The notes under the pieces are model-generated. The model was given only the letters and a program-made list of their open reading frames with translations. It did no database searches and was not told where the DNA came from. DNA of 64,000 nt from Pseudomonas sp. B6002 (lineage in GTDB: Bacteria > Pseudomonadota > Gammaproteobacteria > Pseudomonadales > Pseudomonadaceae): the NCBI RefSeq assembly GCF_013385985.1, contig NZ_JACAOY010000003.1, forward strand, positions 1-64,000, in the 5' to 3' direction. Numbering within the stretch: the first letter of the stretch is position 1; each line of letters begins with the position of its first letter. The translations under genes and the position numbers were made by a program. Shown piece by piece: positions 31,586-46,757 of this stretch.

Positions 31586-32905
31586 ATGAAACCAGCTCTG
31601 CCTGCCAAACTCCTGCAAACCCTGGCCCCCTGGCGCAACGCCCCGGCCTGGCACATCGCATTCTCGGGTGGCCTTGATTCCACCGTCCTGCTGCACCTCC
31701 TGGCCTCTTTGACAAGCACCGAAACCCTGCCACACCTCAGTGCTGTGCATGTGCACCATGGCCTGCAAGCGGCTGCTGACCTGTGGCCGGAGCATTGTCA
31801 GTCGGTATGCGACAAGTTGGGCGTGCCGCTGCGGGTCATGCGCGTACAGGTCCAGCCCGGTGCCAGCCTTGAGCGTGCCGCCCGTGACGCACGCTACCAG
31901 GCCTTTGCCGAGGTGACCGGGGCAGGGCAGGTGCTGCTGACGGGCCAGCATCGCGATGACCAGGCTGAAACCCTGCTCTTCCGCTTGCTACGCGGGGCAG
32001 GCGTGCGCGGGTTGGCGGCCATGCCGGTGCAGCGCCCATTGGCGGATGGTTACCTGGTGCGGCCTCTGCTGGATGTCTCGCGTGAAGCGCTGGAAGCCTA
32101 CGCCCAAGAGCATCAGCTCAAATGGATCGAAGACCCCTCGAATGCCGACCCGCGTTTTTCCCGCAATTACTTGCGTCATCGCGTCTTTCCCGTGCTCACC
32201 GAGCGCTGGCCCCAGGCCGTCTCGAGCCTGGCGCGTACTGCTGAGCATCTGAGTGAAGCCCAGGGCCTGTTGGATGAGCTGGCTCGGATGGATCTGCACG
32301 CTGCCGATCAACCCTCACCCTTTCCCTGGCTGCCTTTACCATCCCTGGCTCTTGCGCCATTGCGCGAGCTTTCTGACGCCCGTCAAAGAAATGCCTTGCG
32401 TCATTGGTTGAACCCTCTGACCCGTTTGCCCGACAGCGACCACTGGGCTGGCTGGAACGCCTTGCGCGATGCCAAGGGTGATGCCCAACCCCTATGGCGC
32501 CTGGCGGACGGTGAATTGCACCGTTGTGGCGAGCGCATCTGGTGGTTGCCTGTCACTTGGTCGGATTTTTCGGGCGACGCAGTGAGTTGGATTCGTCCAA
32601 AAAAACCACTGGCGTTGCCCGGCAATGGCCAGCTGGAATTTGTCGGCAAGGCGCCCGAAGGGCCCTTTGAGGTTCGCTATCGCCACGGCGGTGAAATCGT
32701 GGAAGTGCCAGGTCGCGGGCGGCGTGACTTGAAGCGCCTGCTTAATGAATGCGGGGTGCCGGGCTTCATCCGTGGCAGATTGCCGCTGCTGTATGAGGGC
32801 GAGCAATTGCTGGCTGCCCCAACCCTTGCCGGGCTGTGGCGCGGCCCGGCAACCGACTGGCAATTGCATTGGACGCCACAGACCTGCGATAGAGGTTTGA
32901 GCTGA
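31586..32905 (+). CDS. tilS: tRNA(Ile)-lysidine synthase
   Basis: TilS (439 residues) modifies C34 of the CAU tRNA-Ile to lysidine, switching its decoding from AUG to AUA. The ATP-binding P-loop SGGLDSTVLLHLL lies near 30-42. The N-terminal ATPase domain continues through the GQHRDDQAETLLFRLLRGAG signature. The C-terminal TilS domain includes RPKKPLALPGNG and PGRGRRDLKRLLNECGVP. The ATG at 31586 is preferred over the GTG immediately before it. Confidence 0.97.
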   Translation: MKPALPAKLLQTLAPWRNAPAWHIAFSGGLDSTVLLHLLASLTSTETLPHLSAVHVHHGLQAAADLWPEHCQSVCDKLGVPLRVMRVQVQPGASLERAARDARYQAFAEVTGAGQVLLTGQHRDDQAETLLFRLLRGAGVRGLAAMPVQRPLADGYLVRPLLDVSREALEAYAQEHQLKWIEDPSNADPRFSRNYLRHRVFPVLTERWPQAVSSLARTAEHLSEAQGLLDELARMDLHAADQPSPFPWLPLPSLALAPLRELSDARQRNALRHWLNPLTRLPDSDHWAGWNALRDAKGDAQPLWRLADGELHRCGERIWWLPVTWSDFSGDAVSWIRPKKPLALPGNGQLEFVGKAPEGPFEVRYRHGGEIVEVPGRGRRDLKRLLNECGVPGFIRGRLPLLYEGEQLLAAPTLAGLWRGPATDWQLHWTPQTCDRGLS

Positions 32906-32925
32906 TAGAGCCTTTCCGGTAGACT
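32897..32925 (+). promoter_or_regulatory. Candidate sigma-70 promoter for pyrG
   Basis: TTGAGC (32897-32902) and TAGACT (32920-32925) are separated by exactly 17 bases; each matches the consensus at four of six positions. The -35 overlaps the end of tilS. The resulting leader to the pyrG ATG would be about 245 bases, and no small ORF or known riboswitch was recognised in it. Confidence 0.45.
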
Positions 32926-33157
32926 ACGCTCCCTTCTTGATACAACTTCTGTGGATTCTCCTGAATCGCAGCAGTTGCCGATTACCAAGCAGTCTTTGCT
33001 GGGCGATTCCAAAAAATGTGTAGCGATCAACGTACCGGTGTTTCACTGCTGGTCTGTCACAACGCGGCGGTTTTTTTGAAAGGTGCACTGTGATTAATGC
33101 AGGTGATCGGGGGCTTCGGCCTTCCTTCGCTTTCCCCGGCGGCTCGGACCGCTTTAA

Positions 33158-35661
<2,504 letters not shown>

Positions 35662-35677
35662 CATCACGATCCCTGTG

Positions 35678-35758
35678 TAGGAGTCGGCTTGCCGGCGATG
35701 GCGCCTTCAAGCCTTGTGGCGATCTAACGGGCCCCGTCGCCGGCAAGCCGGCTCCTAC
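35678..35758. repeat. REP pair between kdsA and eno
   Basis: The arms GTAGGAGTCGGCTTGCCGGC and GCCGGCAAGCCGGCTCCTAC are inverted about a ~40-base centre. Both belong to the GTAGGAG class, with one mismatch in the left arm. Confidence 0.88.
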
Positions 35759-35799
35759 AAAGAAGCAATTTGCACCACAAGTTAAATCGAGCGGTATAG

Positions 35800-37122
<1,323 letters not shown>

Positions 37123-37216
37123 TCGCTACTTGATGTAAAGCATGGTAAAAAGTCGACGGGTTGCGTCGGAAAAAACTCGATGGAGTGGATTTCGGCGCTA
37201 ATCTGATGGCTATCAA

Positions 37217-37246
37217 GCACAAGCCTGGTTTTTCCAGGCTTCGTGC
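37217..37246 (+). terminator. Hairpin between eno and ftsB
   Basis: AAGCCTGG (37221-37228) and CCAGGCTT (37234-37241) form a perfect stem about a T5 loop, extended by GCAC/GTGC with one bulged base. No T-run follows, so it may be a leader structure rather than a terminator. Confidence 0.4.
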
Positions 37247-37305
37247 TATCAGTTGCTTCAAAAGTTTTGCATGGCTGTCTTTTTTTACTGGATACCCGGA
37301 TTTCG

Positions 37306-37584
37306 ATGCGCAGTCCCAATTGGTTGTTCCTCGTCTTGCTCTTGTTGCTGGCTGGCCTGCAATACCGCCTTTGGGTGGGTAATGGCAGCTTTGCGCAGGT
37401 GAAAGAACTGACCCAGCAAATTGCCGACCAGCATGCCGAAAACGAACGTCTGCTGGAGCGCAACCGCGTCCTCGATGCCGAAGTGCTTGAGTTGAAAAAA
37501 GGCACGGAGACCGTTGAAGAACGGGCTCGTCATGAATTGGGCATGGTCAAGGAGGGTGAAACCCTCTACCAGTTGGCCCAATGA
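37306..37584 (+). CDS. ftsB: Cell division protein FtsB
   Basis: FtsB (92 residues) is a bitopic divisome protein that forms the FtsQLB complex. A short cytoplasmic stretch is followed by one membrane helix (WLFLVLLLLLAGLQYRLW, about 6-23) and a periplasmic leucine-zipper coiled coil (about 30-70). I start it at the ATG at 37306; an upstream in-frame ATG at 37243 would add 21 unlikely residues. The ATGA overlap with ispD is the conserved ftsB-ispD coupling. Confidence 0.95.
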   Translation: MRSPNWLFLVLLLLLAGLQYRLWVGNGSFAQVKELTQQIADQHAENERLLERNRVLDAEVLELKKGTETVEERARHELGMVKEGETLYQLAQ

Positions 37585-38294
37585 GCAACTCCTCACCGGT
37601 CTTCTGGGCCGTGATTCCTGCCGCGGGCGTGGGTGCCCGTATGGCTGCGGACCGTCCCAAGCAGTACTTGCAACTGGGCGGGCGCACTATTCTTGAACAC
37701 AGCCTCGGCTGTTTCCTCGACCATCCTTGCCTCAAGGGCCTGGTGGTCAGTCTTGCTTCTGATGACCCTTATTGGCCTGGCCTTGCGTGTGCGGCCGACC
37801 CGCGTATTCTGCGTGCGGACGGCGGCTCGGAACGATCGGGCTCGGTACTCAATGCCTTGCTGCACCTCAATGCCCTGGGCGCCAGCGATGACGACTGGGT
37901 GTTGGTGCATGATGCGGCGCGGCCGAACCTGAGTCGCGACGACCTCGACAAACTGTTGGCTGAACTGGCGGACGACCCCGTCGGCGGCCTGTTGGCGGTG
38001 CCAGCCCGCGACACGCTCAAGCGGGTCGACAAGCACGGTCGGGTGGTGGAAACCGTCGACCGCAGTTTGATCTGGCAGGCCTACACGCCGCAGATGTTCC
38101 GCCTGGGTGCTTTGCATCGTGCGCTAGCGGACAGCTTGGTGGCCGATGCGGTGATCACCGATGAAGCCTCGGCCATGGAATGGTCCGGCCAGGCACCGCG
38201 CCTGATTGAAGGGCGTTCGGACAATATCAAAGTAACCCGGCCGGAAGATCTGGAGTGGCTCAGATTGCGATGGGCCAACCGGGATCCCTTGTAG
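37581..38294 (+). CDS. ispD: 2-C-methyl-D-erythritol 4-phosphate cytidylyltransferase
   Basis: IspD (237 residues) makes CDP-ME from MEP and CTP in the isoprenoid pathway. The nucleotidyltransferase loop IPAAGVGARMAADRPKQY is near 10-27. VHDAARPNLSRDDL and the substrate-contacting RDTLKRV and VTRPEDLEWL segments follow. The TAG stop at 38292-38294 lies inside the left arm of a REP element. The pathway partner ispF is 3.1 kb downstream, split off by the formaldehyde cluster. Confidence 0.96.
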   Translation: MSNSSPVFWAVIPAAGVGARMAADRPKQYLQLGGRTILEHSLGCFLDHPCLKGLVVSLASDDPYWPGLACAADPRILRADGGSERSGSVLNALLHLNALGASDDDWVLVHDAARPNLSRDDLDKLLAELADDPVGGLLAVPARDTLKRVDKHGRVVETVDRSLIWQAYTPQMFRLGALHRALADSLVADAVITDEASAMEWSGQAPRLIEGRSDNIKVTRPEDLEWLRLRWANRDPL

Positions 38295-38373
38295 GAGTCC
38301 GGCTTGCCGGCGATGGCGTCCTCGAGGCTTACGATGCTGCAACTGGCCTCATCGCCGGCAAGCCGGCTCCTAC
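38291..38373. repeat. REP pair at the ispD/LysR convergent junction
   Basis: GTAGGAGTCCGGCTTGCCGG and CCGGCAAGCCGGCTCCTAC are inverted arms of the GTAGGAG class. The TAG in each arm is the stop codon of the gene entering from that side. Confidence 0.9.
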
Positions 38374-39272
38374 AGAGGGTGTTCATATTCGGGGCGTTCG
38401 GCTAAACCAGCCTTCAAAAAGTCCACCAGCTTCCTGACCTTCGGCGACAAATGCCGCTGCTGCGGATACAACGCCCACACCGCCGTATTCGGCGGCTGAT
38501 GCGCTTCCAACAGCGACACCAACGCACCACTGTGCAGATGCTCCAGCACGTAATAATCCGGCAACTGGCACAACCCCACGCCCTGAAGTGCGGCATCCAG
38601 CACCGCCTGCCCACTGTTGCAGCGCCAGTTTCCCTGCACACGCTGGGAAAATTCCCGCCCGTCCTGTGCCAGTTGCCAGATATCCGAGCTGCCGATCAGG
38701 CAATTGTGCCGACTCAATTCCGACAAACTATGTGGCCGACCATACCGCTCCAGGTAGGACGGCGATGCGCAGAGGTACATGCGCCGGGGCGCCAGGCGGC
38801 TGGCAACCATGCGTGAATCCTGCAGGCGGCCCAGGCGGATCGCCAGGTCGAGGCCTTCGTGCACCAGGTCCAGTTGGCGGTTGGTCAGTTCGATGTCCAC
38901 GCGCAATTGCGGATAGAGCGCCATGAACCGCGTGACCAGCGGCACGATAAAGCGTTCGCCGTACGCCACCGCGCAGGTCATGCGCAACATGCCCTTGGGC
39001 TCGCTGGTGAGGTCGCCGACTGCGCGCAGGGCTTCTTCACGTCCATCCTGCAGGCGCTGGCAATGCTGCAGAAAGGTCTGGCCAGCTTCGGTCAGCGTCA
39101 CCTTGCGCGTACTGCGATAGAGCAGGCGGGTTTGCAGGCGCTCTTCCAGGCGTGCCACTTGCCGGCTGATGTGTGACGAAGATACCCCAAGTCGCTCGGC
39201 CGCGGCGGTGAATTGGCTGCATTCGGCTACAGCGACGAACTCATCAATGCCTTCCCAGCGGTTTTCCAACAT
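38370..39272 (-). CDS. gfnR: LysR-family regulator beside the formaldehyde genes (GfnR-like)
   Basis: The 300-residue LysR regulator has an N-terminal winged helix-turn-helix (about 1-60: FTAAAERLGVSSSHISRQVARLEE) and a two-subdomain effector domain (about 90-295). It is divergent from adhC-fghA. In P. aeruginosa the LysR protein at this position is, as I recall, named GfnR and controls glutathione-dependent formaldehyde neutralisation. I infer the same role from position and domain type. Its stop codon lies in the REP element shared with ispD. Confidence 0.8.
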   Translation of the reverse strand: MLENRWEGIDEFVAVAECSQFTAAAERLGVSSSHISRQVARLEERLQTRLLYRSTRKVTLTEAGQTFLQHCQRLQDGREEALRAVGDLTSEPKGMLRMTCAVAYGERFIVPLVTRFMALYPQLRVDIELTNRQLDLVHEGLDLAIRLGRLQDSRMVASRLAPRRMYLCASPSYLERYGRPHSLSELSRHNCLIGSSDIWQLAQDGREFSQRVQGNWRCNSGQAVLDAALQGVGLCQLPDYYVLEHLHSGALVSLLEAHQPPNTAVWALYPQQRHLSPKVRKLVDFLKAGLAERPEYEHPL

Positions 39273-40494
<1,222 letters not shown>

Positions 40495-40502
40495 GGTCGG
40501 CC

Positions 40503-41348
40503 ATGAGTCTGGAAAACCTGTCGTGCCAGAAGAGCTTCGGCGGCTGGCATAAACGCTACAAGCATCATTCCGATGTGTTGGGTTGTGACATGACCTTCGC
40601 CGTCTACCTGCCGCCGCAAGCGGAGCAGGGCGGCAAGCTGCCGGTGTTGTACTGGCTGTCCGGTCTCACCTGCACCGACGAGAACTTCATGCAGAAGGCC
40701 GGCGCCCAGCGCATGGCGGCCGAACTGGGGTTGATCATCGTGGCACCGGACACCAGCCCCCGTGGCCCCGGGGTGCCAGGTGACCCGGACAACGCCTGGG
40801 ATTTCGGCCTCGGGGCGGGCTTCTATCTGAATGCCACGCAGGAGCCTTGGGCCAAGCACTATCGGATGCATGACTACGTGGTGCAGGAACTGCCGGCACT
40901 GGTTGAGGCGCATTTCCCGGCTTCGGACAAACGTGGCATCAGTGGCCATTCCATGGGTGGCCATGGCGCGCTGGTGTGTGCGCTGCGCAACCCCGGGCGT
41001 TACCAATCGGTGTCGGCGTTTTCGCCGATCAACAACCCGATGGATTGTCCGTGGGGCCAGAAGGCCTTCTCGCGTTATTTGGGCGAAGAGCGCTCCAAGT
41101 GGCGCGAATGGGACGCCTGCGTGCTGATCAGCGAAGCCTCGGAAAAACTGCCACTGCTGGTGGACCAGGGCGACCGTGACGATTTCCTCGCAGTCCAGCT
41201 CAAGCCCGAAGCCCTGCAGCAAGCGGCCAAGGCGGCCAACCATCCGCTGGAACTGCGCCTGCAACCCGGCTATGACCACAGCTACTTCTTTATCGCCAGC
41301 TTCATTGACGATCATTTGCGTCATCACGGACGTGCTTTGCTCGGTTAA
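40503..41348 (+). CDS. fghA: S-formylglutathione hydrolase
   Basis: This alpha/beta hydrolase (281 residues, esterase D family) hydrolyses S-formylglutathione to formate and glutathione. The nucleophile elbow is [13 protein letters not shown] (about 144-156). The charge-relay Asp lies in DQGDRDDFL and the His in [13 protein letters not shown]. It is directly downstream of adhC. A short terminator follows immediately before ispF. Confidence 0.97.
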   Translation: MSLENLSCQKSFGGWHKRYKHHSDVLGCDMTFAVYLPPQAEQGGKLPVLYWLSGLTCTDENFMQKAGAQRMAAELGLIIVAPDTSPRGPGVPGDPDNAWDFGLGAGFYLNATQEPWAKHYRMHDYVVQELPALVEAHFPASDKRGISGHSMGGHGALVCALRNPGRYQSVSAFSPINNPMDCPWGQKAFSRYLGEERSKWREWDACVLISEASEKLPLLVDQGDRDDFLAVQLKPEALQQAAKAANHPLELRLQPGYDHSYFFIASFIDDHLRHHGRALLG

Positions 41349-41365
41349 TGTCAGGCAAAAGTAGG

Positions 41366-41371
41366 TAGAAT
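41366..41371 (+). promoter_or_regulatory. Candidate -10 for ispF inside the fghA terminator zone
   Basis: TAGAAT (41366-41371) is a good -10. TTAATG at 41345-41350 is the nearest -35-like hexamer, at a short 15-base spacing. Initiation some seven bases downstream would fall in the left arm of the fghA terminator, leaving an ispF leader of only about 25 bases. Confidence 0.4.
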
Positions 41372-41372
41372 C

Positions 41373-41402
41373 ACGCCCTGAATTAAATCGGGGCGTTTTT
41401 TT
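41373..41402 (+). terminator. fghA terminator abutting the ispF start codon
   Basis: ACGCCC (41373-41378) and GGGCGT (41391-41396) are extended by a T-G wobble and followed by a run of seven T (41396-41402). The ispF ATG begins at the next base, 41403. The stem is short, so termination may be incomplete. Confidence 0.6.
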
Positions 41403-41876
41403 ATGCGTATTGGTCACGGCTATGATGTGCACCGTTTCGCCGACGGCGATTTCATCACCCTGGGTGGCGTGCGCATTGCACATCACCATGGGTTGCTGGC
41501 TCATTCGGACGGCGATGTCGTGTTGCATGCCTTGAGCGATGCCTTGCTCGGCGCTGCGGCGTTGGGTGACATCGGCAAGCATTTTCCGGACACCGACCCG
41601 ACCTTCAAGGGCGCGGACAGCCGTGTGCTGTTGCGTCACGTGGTCGGCCTGATCCACGCCAAGGGCTGGAAGGTCGGCAACGTCGACAACACCATCGTGG
41701 CCCAGGCACCGAAAATGGCGCCGCATATCGAGTCGATGCGTACGCTGATCGCCGCAGACCTGCAAATTGAACTGGATCAAGTGAACGTGAAAGCCACCAC
41801 CACCGAAAAGCTCGGGTTTACCGGTCGTGAAGAGGGCATCGCGGTGCACTCCGTTGCCTTGTTGCTGCGCGCATGA
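41403..41876 (+). CDS. ispF: 2-C-methyl-D-erythritol 2,4-cyclodiphosphate synthase
   Basis: IspF (157 residues) cyclises CDP-ME 2-phosphate to MEcPP. The zinc-binding DVHRF near 8-12 and the [18 protein letters not shown] segment near 34-51 are the family signature. Length is typical. No normal Shine-Dalgarno precedes the ATG, because a T-run directly adjoins it. It overlaps truD by four bases and begins the run ispF-truD-surE-pcm-nlpD-rpoS. Confidence 0.97.
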   Translation: MRIGHGYDVHRFADGDFITLGGVRIAHHHGLLAHSDGDVVLHALSDALLGAAALGDIGKHFPDTDPTFKGADSRVLLRHVVGLIHAKGWKVGNVDNTIVAQAPKMAPHIESMRTLIAADLQIELDQVNVKATTTEKLGFTGREEGIAVHSVALLLRA

Positions 41877-42918
41877 ATGACCTGCAACTGCTGGGCCCGC
41901 GGGCCTATGGCGAGGCCTTGGGCAGCGCGGTACTCAAAGCCACGGCTGAAGATTTCCAAGTCGACGAAGTGCTGGACATCCCACTGACCGGTGACGGCGA
42001 GCACCTCTGGCTGTGGGTGGAGAAGCGTGGCCTCAATACTGAGGAAGCTGCGCGGCGTATCGCCAAGGCGGCGGGCGTGCCGTTGCGCACGGTCAGCTAT
42101 GCCGGGCTCAAGGATCGCCAGGCGCTGACCCGCCAGTGGTTCAGCGTGCAACTGCCCGGCAAGGCCGACCCGGACATGAGCGGTGCAGAAAACGACACGC
42201 TCAAGATCCTGAAAATCGTGCGTCACAAACGCAAGCTGCAACGCGGCGCACATTCGGCCAATGGTTTCACCCTGCGCCTGACCCAGCTGGCCGGTGACAC
42301 CGCCGCCATCGATGCGCGGTTGCAACTGATTGCACAACACGGCATTCCCAATTATTTCGGCGCCCAGCGCTTCGGCCACAACGGTGGCAATGTGGTGGAT
42401 GCTCGCGAGTGGGCGGCGCGCAAAGCCTTGCCAGAGCAGCGCAATGTGCGTTCACGCCTGCTGTCCACGGCGCGCAGTTACCTGTTCAACAAAGTGTTGG
42501 CGGCGCGGGTGGCCGATGGCTCCTGGCAGCGTGCGCAAGTCGGCGATCTGCTGGCGTTCACCGACAGCCGCAGTTTCTTCCCGGCCGGGGAGGCTGAATG
42601 CAGCGATCCGCGCCTGGCGATTCTCGACCTGCATCCCACCGGACCACAGTGGGGCGAGGGGGATTCACCGGCCGCGGGCGCAACCTTTGAACTGGAGCAG
42701 GCCGTCGCCGCCGGTGAAGCCGACTTGCGCGATTGGCTGGTGAAGGCAGGCATGAGCCAGGAACGTCGCATTCTGCGACTGCCCATTGGCGGGTTGACGT
42801 GGCATTATCCGTCGCTGGACATTCTGCAATTGGAATTCGTCCTGCCGGCCGGATGCTTCGCCACTGTCTTGGTGCGCGAGCTTGTTGATCTGGTGCCGGT
42901 GGGGCAGACGGACAACCC

Positions 42919-42931
<13 letters not shown>
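41873..42931 (+). CDS. truD: tRNA pseudouridine(13) synthase
   Basis: TruD (352 residues) isomerises U13 in tRNA-Glu. The catalytic Asp is in [16 protein letters not shown]. The TruD-specific insertion domain follows with [12 protein letters not shown]. The chain is closer in length to E. coli TruD (349) than to archaeal forms. It overlaps ispF upstream and surE by 13 bases downstream. Confidence 0.96.
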
Positions 42932-44345
<1,414 letters not shown>

Positions 44346-44487
44346 TCATTTGTGCGCGGGCAGTGAATTCTGCTGGTGGGGATGTGTCTTACAGCGGGGT
44401 TCATGAAGTCAACATGATCTGCTGTTGGCTTTAAACACGATGAATTTTTCGTTTCAGTCGTGTGCCGGTAAAAAACCAATGCCCAGT

Positions 44488-44493
44488 TATACT
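44488..44493 (+). promoter_or_regulatory. Candidate -10 of an nlpD promoter
   Basis: TATACT at 44488-44493 lies 62 bases before the chosen nlpD start, in a 210-base gap after pcm. No good -35 is found at the right distance. It could be a stationary-phase type promoter or a weak sigma-70 promoter. Confidence 0.35.
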
Positions 44494-44555
44494 TGCGTCA
44501 TATTTCAAGCCTGATACAGGCATTCATGTTCAGCCACCATAAAAGGGAGCGGCGG

Positions 44556-45398
44556 GTGAGTCTCACAGGTCTTGCGCAGCGTATGAGTAAAACAAGCTTT
44601 CAGCGACTGGTGCTTGGCCTTGTCTTGAGTTCCTTGTTGGCGGGCTGCTCCAGCTCTCCCTCCAGCGGCGCGCGGGTTGTCGACCGCAACAACGCCAGTG
44701 CCGTACCTCAAAAGCCGACGGTCACCACCGGGCAATATGTGGTACGAAAGGGGGACACGCTGTTCTCGATCGCCTTCCGATACGGTTGGGATTACAAGGC
44801 GCTCGCAGCTCGTAACAATATTCCTGTGCCCTATACGATACAAATAGGTCAGGTCATTCGCTTTGACGGGCGCACGGGTTCAACGCCTACGCGAGTTGTG
44901 ACAAACACCGGATCTTCGCCGTCGTCTTCGAGCCGAACCACCGTCATTACCCGGCCTGCAGGCACCGCCGCGCCTGCGGTTGCGACCAAGCCGGCACCCG
45001 CGCCGTTGCCGCCTCCAGGCCCTGCGCCGACCGGTTGGGGATGGCCTTCGAACGGTGTATTGATTGGAAAATTCTCTTCAAACGGTAGTTTGAATAAAGG
45101 CATTGATATCGCCGGAGATTTGGGACAGCCTGTTTTAGCTGCGTCTGATGGGACAGTGGTGTACGCCGGGAGTGGTTTACGGGGCTACGGCGAGCTGGTC
45201 ATCATCAAGCACAGCGATACCTACGTCAGTGCTTACGGCCACAACCGTAGGCTGTTGGTTCGGGAGGGGCAGCAGGTCAAAGTCGGACAGACAATTGCCG
45301 AAATGGGGTCAACTGGTACAGACCGGGTGAAACTGCACTTTGAGATTCGCCGCCAAGGAAAACCTGTAGATCCGCTGCAATTCCTGCCCCGTCGTTGA
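44556..45398 (+). CDS. nlpD: Lipoprotein NlpD, LysM and degenerate M23 domain amidase activator
   Basis: NlpD (280 residues from the GTG at 44556) is an outer membrane lipoprotein that activates a cell-separation amidase (AmiC in E. coli). The lipobox is LLAGC near residue 30. A LysM domain follows (QYVVRKGDTLFSIAFRYG), then a Pro/Ala/Thr-rich linker, then an M23 domain. Zinc ligands are lost: the usual H before KGIDIAG is N, and the usual HLHFE reads KLHFE, so it should not cut peptidoglycan. The GTG has GGGAG seven bases upstream; in-frame codons further up (44493) lack support. Known rpoS promoters in pseudomonads lie inside this gene. Confidence 0.93.
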   Translation: MSLTGLAQRMSKTSFQRLVLGLVLSSLLAGCSSSPSSGARVVDRNNASAVPQKPTVTTGQYVVRKGDTLFSIAFRYGWDYKALAARNNIPVPYTIQIGQVIRFDGRTGSTPTRVVTNTGSSPSSSSRTTVITRPAGTAAPAVATKPAPAPLPPPGPAPTGWGWPSNGVLIGKFSSNGSLNKGIDIAGDLGQPVLAASDGTVVYAGSGLRGYGELVIIKHSDTYVSAYGHNRRLLVREGQQVKVGQTIAEMGSTGTDRVKLHFEIRRQGKPVDPLQFLPRR

Positions 45399-45408
45399 TG
45401 TGTTGCAC

Positions 45409-45439
45409 AGCCTGTTCCCTCACGTAGAAGGAACAGGCT
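45409..45439 (+). promoter_or_regulatory. Hairpin in the nlpD-rpoS gap (rpoS leader structure)
   Basis: AGCCTGTTCC (45409-45418) and GGAACAGGCT (45430-45439) form a perfect 10-bp stem with an 11-base loop. No T-run follows. It lies 65 bases upstream of the rpoS ATG and would be part of the rpoS 5' leader if transcription begins within nlpD. Confidence 0.55.
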
Positions 45440-45504
45440 CCAGCGTTGCCAAGGATAAAGGCGTCGCTTGAGCTTGAGGTCGAACTCACCAAAGGACTAT
45501 AACA

Positions 45505-46512
45505 ATGGCTCTCAGTAAAGAAGCGCCGGAGTTTGACATCGACGATGAGCTTCTCCTTATGGGAGAACCCATCGATACGGAATCGATGTCGAATAATGAG
45601 GGGGCTGCTGCACCTTCAGTTCGCACCAAATCCAAGAACTCCACCGCGTTAAAGCAACACAAGTACATTGATTACACACGGGCGCTCGACGCGACCCAGC
45701 TGTACCTCAATGAAATCGGCTTTTCCCCTCTGCTGACTCCCGAAGAAGAAGTCCATTTTGCGCGCTTGTCGCAAAAGGGCGATCCGGCTGGGCGCAAGCG
45801 CATGATTGAAAGCAACCTGCGCCTGGTGGTGAAAATCGCCCGACGTTATGTCAATCGTGGGCTCTCCCTGTTGGATCTGATCGAGGAAGGCAACCTGGGC
45901 CTGATCCGGGCGGTGGAGAAGTTCGATCCTGAGCGGGGCTTCCGCTTTTCAACCTATGCCACCTGGTGGATTCGCCAGACCATCGAACGGGCGATCATGA
46001 ATCAGACCCGTACGATCCGGTTGCCGATCCATGTGGTCAAGGAGCTCAACGTTTACCTGCGGGCAGCGCGTGAGCTTACCCAAAAACTCGATCATGAACC
46101 TTCGCCCGAAGAAATCGCCAACCTGCTGGAGAAACCGGTAGGGGAGGTCAAGCGCATGCTCGGCCTGAACGAGCGTGTGTCTTCGGTCGATGTCTCGCTG
46201 GGTCCGGATTCGGATAAAACCCTGCTGGACACCCTGACGGATGATCGCCCTACAGATCCTTGCGAGCTGTTGCAGGACGATGATCTTTCCCAAAGCATTG
46301 ACCAGTGGCTGTCGGAGCTTACGGACAAACAGCGTGAGGTGGTCATTCGCCGCTTCGGTCTGCGCGGCCATGAGAGCAGCACCCTGGAGGATGTAGGCCT
46401 GGAGATCGGCCTGACCCGCGAGCGGGTGCGTCAGATCCAGGTAGAGGGCCTCAAGCGCTTGCGTGAGATCCTGGAGAAGAATGGCTTGTCGAGTGAGTCG
46501 TTGTTCCAGTAA
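45505..46512 (+). CDS. rpoS: RNA polymerase sigma factor RpoS
   Basis: RpoS (335 residues) is the general stress and stationary-phase sigma factor, of sigma-70 group 2. Region 1.2 begins near [21 protein letters not shown]. Region 2 has the -10 recognition segment [20 protein letters not shown]. Region 4.2 is the helix-turn-helix [27 protein letters not shown]. The AAAGGA Shine-Dalgarno before the ATG overlaps a GGA motif of the kind bound by Rsm/Csr proteins. A strong terminator follows. The right-hand neighbour differs from the usual rsmZ-fdxA. Confidence 0.99.
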   Translation: MALSKEAPEFDIDDELLLMGEPIDTESMSNNEGAAAPSVRTKSKNSTALKQHKYIDYTRALDATQLYLNEIGFSPLLTPEEEVHFARLSQKGDPAGRKRMIESNLRLVVKIARRYVNRGLSLLDLIEEGNLGLIRAVEKFDPERGFRFSTYATWWIRQTIERAIMNQTRTIRLPIHVVKELNVYLRAARELTQKLDHEPSPEEIANLLEKPVGEVKRMLGLNERVSSVDVSLGPDSDKTLLDTLTDDRPTDPCELLQDDDLSQSIDQWLSELTDKQREVVIRRFGLRGHESSTLEDVGLEIGLTRERVRQIQVEGLKRLREILEKNGLSSESLFQ

Positions 46513-46528
46513 CGATCAGGACGGCTAT

Positions 46529-46570
46529 AGCAAAACGCCCGGTGTATGGGAGTGCACCGGGCGTTTTGCT
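46529..46570 (+). terminator. rpoS terminator
   Basis: AGCAAAACGCCCGGTG (46529-46544) and CACCGGGCGTTTTGCT (46555-46570) form a perfect 16-bp stem with a 10-base loop. The T-run is inside the 3' arm. It is the most stable hairpin in the window and is nearly symmetric, so it could stop transcription from either side. Confidence 0.85.
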
Positions 46571-46604
46571 GTGTGCTGATCATTCATAGCCAACACCTAC
46601 TCCC

Positions 46605-46681
46605 CCCTCGTGGGAGCCCGGCTTGCCGGCGATGGCGGCTCTGAGATCGCTATCCCCAGCAAGCCGGGCTCCTACGAGGGA
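46605..46681. repeat. REP pair between rpoS and the cold-shock gene
   Basis: CCCTCGTGGGAGCCCGGCTTGC and GCAAGCCGGGCTCCTACGAGGG are near-perfect inverted arms extending beyond the usual REP core. Confidence 0.88.
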
Positions 46682-46705
46682 AGGTGTAGCACCGAATGGC
46701 AGGCA

Positions 46706-46741
46706 TAAAAAAACCCCGCTTTTAAGGGCGGGGTCTTTTCG
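46706..46741 (-). terminator. Cold-shock gene terminator
   Basis: On the minus strand CCCCGCCC-TTAAAA-GCGGGG is followed by TTTTTTT, a classic intrinsic terminator 17 bases after the cold-shock stop codon. Confidence 0.85.
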
Positions 46742-46757
46742 ACTAAGTCAGTACAAG

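Noticed and set aside
44980-45398. Active M23 peptidoglycan endopeptidase in NlpD
   Set aside because: Two of the zinc-ligand histidines are replaced (N before KGIDIAG; K in KLHFE), as in E. coli NlpD, so an activator role is preferred.
46513-46757. rsmZ small RNA downstream of rpoS
   Set aside because: The stretch is fully explained by the rpoS terminator, a REP pair and the cold-shock terminator. The repeated exposed GGA loops of rsmZ are absent.
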